This document shows, in pieces, positions 5,249 to 7,295 of a stretch of 7,295 bases of DNA. The DNA comes from Xanthobacteraceae bacterium. Its GTDB lineage: Bacteria; Pseudomonadota; Alphaproteobacteria; Rhizobiales; Xanthobacteraceae. The notes under the pieces are model-generated. The model made no database searches, was not told the origin of the DNA, and was given only the letters and a program-made list of their open reading frames with translations. Both the position numbers and the translations under genes were made by a program. Every line of letters begins with the position of its first letter. The stretch's first letter is position 1. The DNA lies in contig JASHYD010000695.1 in NCBI GenBank assembly GCA_030043175.1, positions 1 to 7,295 on the forward strand, read 5' to 3'.

Positions 5249-5363
5249 CTTCGGGCTCATCGGTTCCAAAGCTCACTGTACTCCAGCTGCACCGCGATGG
5301 TCGCGGGATTGCGGACCTTAATCCAGGGCGGGCACAAGCACGACCGATAGGTCCTGTCGACCC
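5249..5363. repeat. Diverged repeat, copy 2
   Basis: Second copy of the repeat at 4502-4616, in the same orientation, 747 bp downstream. Inside the core it forms a perfect small hairpin, CCGCGA and TCGCGG around TGG (5292-5306), which copy 1 has lost through base changes. Confidence 0.65.
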
Positions 5364-5691
5364 GCTTGGACACGATGCATCCTGGCAGCGCGCAACTCGG
5401 ATTCGCGCTCGGCGACCAACGCCAGCACATCGTCAAACGCCCCATGGCTGGATCCCTATTTGCGAAACAACTGCATTGCCTCCTCTGCTGGCAGACCGGG
5501 CGGCCGATGCGGCCCCATAGAGTCGCACCCACCGCCACGTTCTTCCAGATGTTGTCTTGAACAAATAACATACGCTTGCGCATGTCGCTCAGCTTCACTT
5601 GCGGCGTGAACAGTTCTCGGGTCGTTACTTTGGCTTCGCTCTCTCGTCCTTTTTGACAAGGCTCGCTTTTGGCGGGCAGCCGGCATCGAGC
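5318..5691 (-). pseudogene. Degraded minus-strand gene, unidentified
   Basis: Two minus-strand frames read like consecutive parts of one protein. From 5691 the first runs E-S-E-A-K-V-T-T-R-E-L-F-T-P-Q-V-K-L, then M-L-F-V-Q-D-N-I-W-K-N-V-A-V-G-A-T-L-W-G-R-I-G-R-P, with strongly GC-biased third positions, to about 5505. The coding-like signal then moves to another frame, G-L-P-A-E-E-A-M-Q-L-F-R-K, is cut by TAG at 5458-5456, and resumes as G-A-F-D-D-V-L-A-L-V-A-E-R-E-S-E-L-R-A-A-R up to TAA at 5320-5318. This implies one frameshift and one nonsense mutation. The first frame continues upstream beyond a TGA at 5694-5692 toward about 5840. I cannot name the family; frame switching is judged by eye from codon bias. 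Confidence 0.4.
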
Positions 5692-5842
5692 TCAAGGCCC
5701 AAAAGCAGCTGTACTTGGCGCTTCACCCTCGAGGTTCACCACTTGCTCCGCCAGCCAGGGGCACGTAGGTTCACCGGTAGCAACGACCGCTTCGCTATTT
5801 TCAACAAAGCTCGGGACATTCCCGCATATCGGACCAAACCTC

Positions 5843-6868
5843 ATGAAATTCGGCCTCTTTGGCAGCGCCCAGGCACAGCGCGGCGGCGGCGATGTGGACA
5901 GCGCGCAGGGCTTTAAGGATTTCGTCGACTCCAACGTGGAGGCTGAAGGACTTGGCTATCACAGCACCTTCGTGGTCGAGCATCACTTCACCGGGTTCGG
6001 ACAAGTATCTGCAAGCCTCAACCTTTTGACCTGGGTTGCGGCGCGGACCTCGACTTTGAGGCTTGGCACCGCAGTCGTGGTGCTACCGTGGCACAATCCA
6101 GTGCTGCTCGCCGAAGAGGCGGCGACTATCGACCTGATGTCCAACGGCCGGCTGGAATTCGGGGTCGGCAAAGGCTACCGCCACAACGAATTCGCCGGCT
6201 TCTGTATCCCGGTGGAGGAGGCCCACGAACGTTTTGAGGAAGGGCTTGCGCTCGTCCTTAAGTCTTGGACCTCGGAGCAGCGGTTTTCGCACCACGGCAA
6301 ATTCTGGCACTTCGAGAACATCGTTGTCGAACCACCGACCACGCAAAAGCCTCATCCACCAATTTGGATGGCGGCTGGACACCCCCAATCGATCCGGCAA
6401 GTGGCGGAGCGCGGCTTCGGCCTGATGCTTGACCAGTTCGCATCGCCCGAGACAATCATCGAGCGATTTAACCTGTTCAAGACCGAAGTCGAAAAACGCG
6501 GCCGGATCTTCGATCCCATGACGGTAGCTGTCGCCCGAGCCTTCTATGTGGCCAAGGACGCGGCTGACAAGGCAAGCGCCGTCGAACGTCGTCTCTCGGC
6601 AACGCGACGGATGACCCGCCTGGCCCAATCCCCGCGGGGTGACAATAGATCGAGCATGGTAAGCTTCGCGGATACGCGCGAGGCCAGCGAGCAATCGGCC
6701 CTTTTTGGTACGCCGGATGAGATTGCTGCAAAACTAGAGAGCCTCCGTCGTGCCGGCATCGCCTATGTCCTCTTGAACGGGCCGGGCTCGCTGGACCAAT
6801 TGCGCCAGTTCGCGCGCGAGGTCATGCGAGCGTTTGCCGACCAGGCAAAGATCCGAGTTGCCGGCTAG
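5843..6868 (+). CDS. Luciferase-like flavin-dependent monooxygenase
   Basis: This 341-residue protein belongs to the LLM-class flavin-dependent oxidoreductases (bacterial luciferase superfamily, usually 320-380 residues), cytoplasmic TIM-barrel enzymes using reduced FMN and oxygen. It begins M-K-F-G-L-F like family members. V-V-E-H-H-F-T-G-F-G (44-53) matches the LuxA segment that carries the catalytic His44. Next come T-S-T-L-R-L-G-T-A-V-V-V-L-P (69-82), E-E-A-A-T-I-D-L-M-S-N-G-R-L-E-F-G-V-G-K-G (91-111), P-P-I-W-M-A-A-G (172-179) and the C-terminal F-G-T-P-D-E-I (288-294) with G-I-A-Y-V-L-L-N-G (305-313). LuxA has Cys106 in the R-F-x-F-G segment; here Gly/Lys stand instead. Substrate is unknown and light emission is not implied: no luxB partner is present. 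ATG 5843 is chosen because family homology starts there; no good ribosome binding site precedes it, and the in-frame extension up to 5669 looks unlike protein. It stands alone. Confidence 0.9.
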   Translation: MKFGLFGSAQAQRGGGDVDSAQGFKDFVDSNVEAEGLGYHSTFVVEHHFTGFGQVSASLNLLTWVAARTSTLRLGTAVVVLPWHNPVLLAEEAATIDLMSNGRLEFGVGKGYRHNEFAGFCIPVEEAHERFEEGLALVLKSWTSEQRFSHHGKFWHFENIVVEPPTTQKPHPPIWMAAGHPQSIRQVAERGFGLMLDQFASPETIIERFNLFKTEVEKRGRIFDPMTVAVARAFYVAKDAADKASAVERRLSATRRMTRLAQSPRGDNRSSMVSFADTREASEQSALFGTPDEIAAKLESLRRAGIAYVLLNGPGSLDQLRQFAREVMRAFADQAKIRVAG

Positions 6869-7021
6869 TCGGAAGGCCGAGACGAGCCGTTCGCATTGGC
6901 AGCGGAGCTAGAATGGACCTGGAGAGAACAGACTGCTAATTCCTGCACCCAAATCGTTGTACCAAGGCAGCACGAGTCAGATCAGCATGCGCCTGCGGGC
7001 TGTTCCTGCCATACGTTTTGA

Positions 7022-7040
7022 CGGCCTGCGGTGCAGGCCG
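7022..7040. repeat. Perfect 8-bp hairpin after the monooxygenase gene
   Basis: CGGCCTGC and its exact complement GCAGGCCG flank GGT, about 150 bases past the stop at 6868. No T-run follows, so it is not a standard intrinsic terminator, though it could stop or protect the transcript. The rest of 6869-7110 shows only weaker dyads (GACCC/GGGTC at 7063-7079) and no gene. Confidence 0.45.
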
Positions 7041-7113
7041 GTGGGCTTCGCGCGAGGGCTGGGACCCAATGAGCGGGTCTCTCTCATCCCATTGCATGCC
7101 AATGCACGCCTTA

Positions 7114-7135
7114 GAGCGGATTCCGGTCATGTTTG
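7114..7135. mobile_element. Possible IS630-type element end
   Basis: IS630 elements insert at TA and end a short way past the transposase stop codon. The first TA after the stop here is at 7112-7113, followed by GAGCGGATTCCGGTCATG, which could be the terminal inverted repeat. The other end is outside the window, so the boundary is a guess. Confidence 0.3.
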
Positions 7136-7295
7136 TTAACAAGCGTAGCCGGCGTGGCTCAGAAAATTCCTGCATTCTTCGGGACTGAATTTCTTCAGAA
7201 GGCGACCAATCAAGCGTATCAGCCCTGGAATTGTGCGCTCAGCCGCCTTCCGCAAAAGCGCTTTCAGCTTGCTGAAGGCCATTTCAATTGGGTTC
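7136..7295 (-). CDS. IS630-family transposase, C-terminal part (cut by window edge)
   Basis: The frame enters from the right edge (first whole codon 7294-7292) and encodes the last 52 residues, N-P-I-E-M-A-F-S-K-L-K-A-L-L-R-K-A-A-E-R, ending S-P-E-E-C-R-N-F-L-S-H-A-G-Y-A-C before TAA at 7138-7136. N-P-I-E is the hallmark near the end of IS630 DDE transposases, carrying the third acidic catalytic residue, and the following W/F-S-K-L-K segment and F-x-H-A-G-Y tail are typical. The visible part is intact and well conserved, so the element may be recent and functional; its DDE core and left end lie beyond the window. Confidence 0.85.
   Translation of the reverse strand, partial: NPIEMAFSKLKALLRKAAERTIPGLIRLIGRLLKKFSPEECRNFLSHAGYAC

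Larger units (their letters stand above)
4332..5842. other. Decayed region with repeats and broken frames
   Basis: No intact, recognisable gene is seen over about 1.5 kb. It contains two copies of a diverged repeat (about 4502-4616 and 5249-5363), a plus-strand frame 4540-4797 of 85 codons (ending M-T-E-G-L-Y-G-L-G-T-A-A-R-N) without a clear start signal, an open plus-strand frame 4812-5132 with GC-biased third positions but no usable start codon near its beginning, and an apparently degraded minus-strand gene at about 5318-5691. The pattern suggests old genes decaying. Confidence 0.5.

Noticed and set aside
5669..5842. In-frame 58-codon N-terminal extension of the monooxygenase
   Set aside because: Family homology begins exactly at M-K-F-G-L-F (5843); the extension is Ser/Pro-rich, not signal-like, and overlaps the coding-like minus-strand remnant.
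1..7295. CRISPR array, tRNA, rRNA or riboswitch
   Set aside because: No regularly spaced direct repeats, no cloverleaf with a T-loop signature and no recognisable aptamer were seen on either strand by eye.

Overview
The window looks like an accessory, gene-poor stretch of an alphaproteobacterial chromosome, most likely Bradyrhizobium or a close relative. The pointers are an XRE regulator, small secreted proteins and a 57-residue charged protein of types I associate with that genus, plus transposon debris and a mixture of GC-rich coding blocks with AT-rich spacers. The genus assignment is inference from remembered resemblance, not a search.

Layout: 15-604 is mobile-element debris, a TnpB (IS605/IS1341-type) N-terminus joined to the last ~28 codons of an ABC-transporter substrate-binding protein. 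732-905 is a small alpha-helical protein with a strong ribosome binding site. 1134-1382 (minus) is a two-helix membrane protein. 1745-2065 (minus) is an XRE regulator with a perfect 10+10 bp inverted repeat just upstream, probably its own operator. 2352-2627 (minus) is a small exported two-cysteine protein preceded by a perfect TGTGA-N6-TCACA (CRP-type) site. 2704-3480 has no convincing gene, but contains a cluster of TTGTA/TACAA half-sites, a sigma70-like promoter and a strong intrinsic terminator that together outline a candidate ~90-nt small RNA. 3488-3748 and 3801-3944 (both minus) are small unidentified proteins; 4101-4331 (plus) is a short exported protein.

4332-5842 is decayed sequence: a diverged repeat present twice 747 bp apart, open frames without good starts, and an apparently broken minus-strand gene. 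5843-6868 is the only full-size enzyme gene, a luciferase-like flavin-dependent monooxygenase carrying the EHHFT motif found in bacterial luciferase alpha subunits. The right edge (7136-7295, minus) is the C-terminus of an IS630-type transposase.

No multi-gene pathway or defence system is visible. The genes appear to be independent units. The most interesting unexplained elements are the candidate small RNA with its half-site cluster, the XRE operator, and the CRP-type site.
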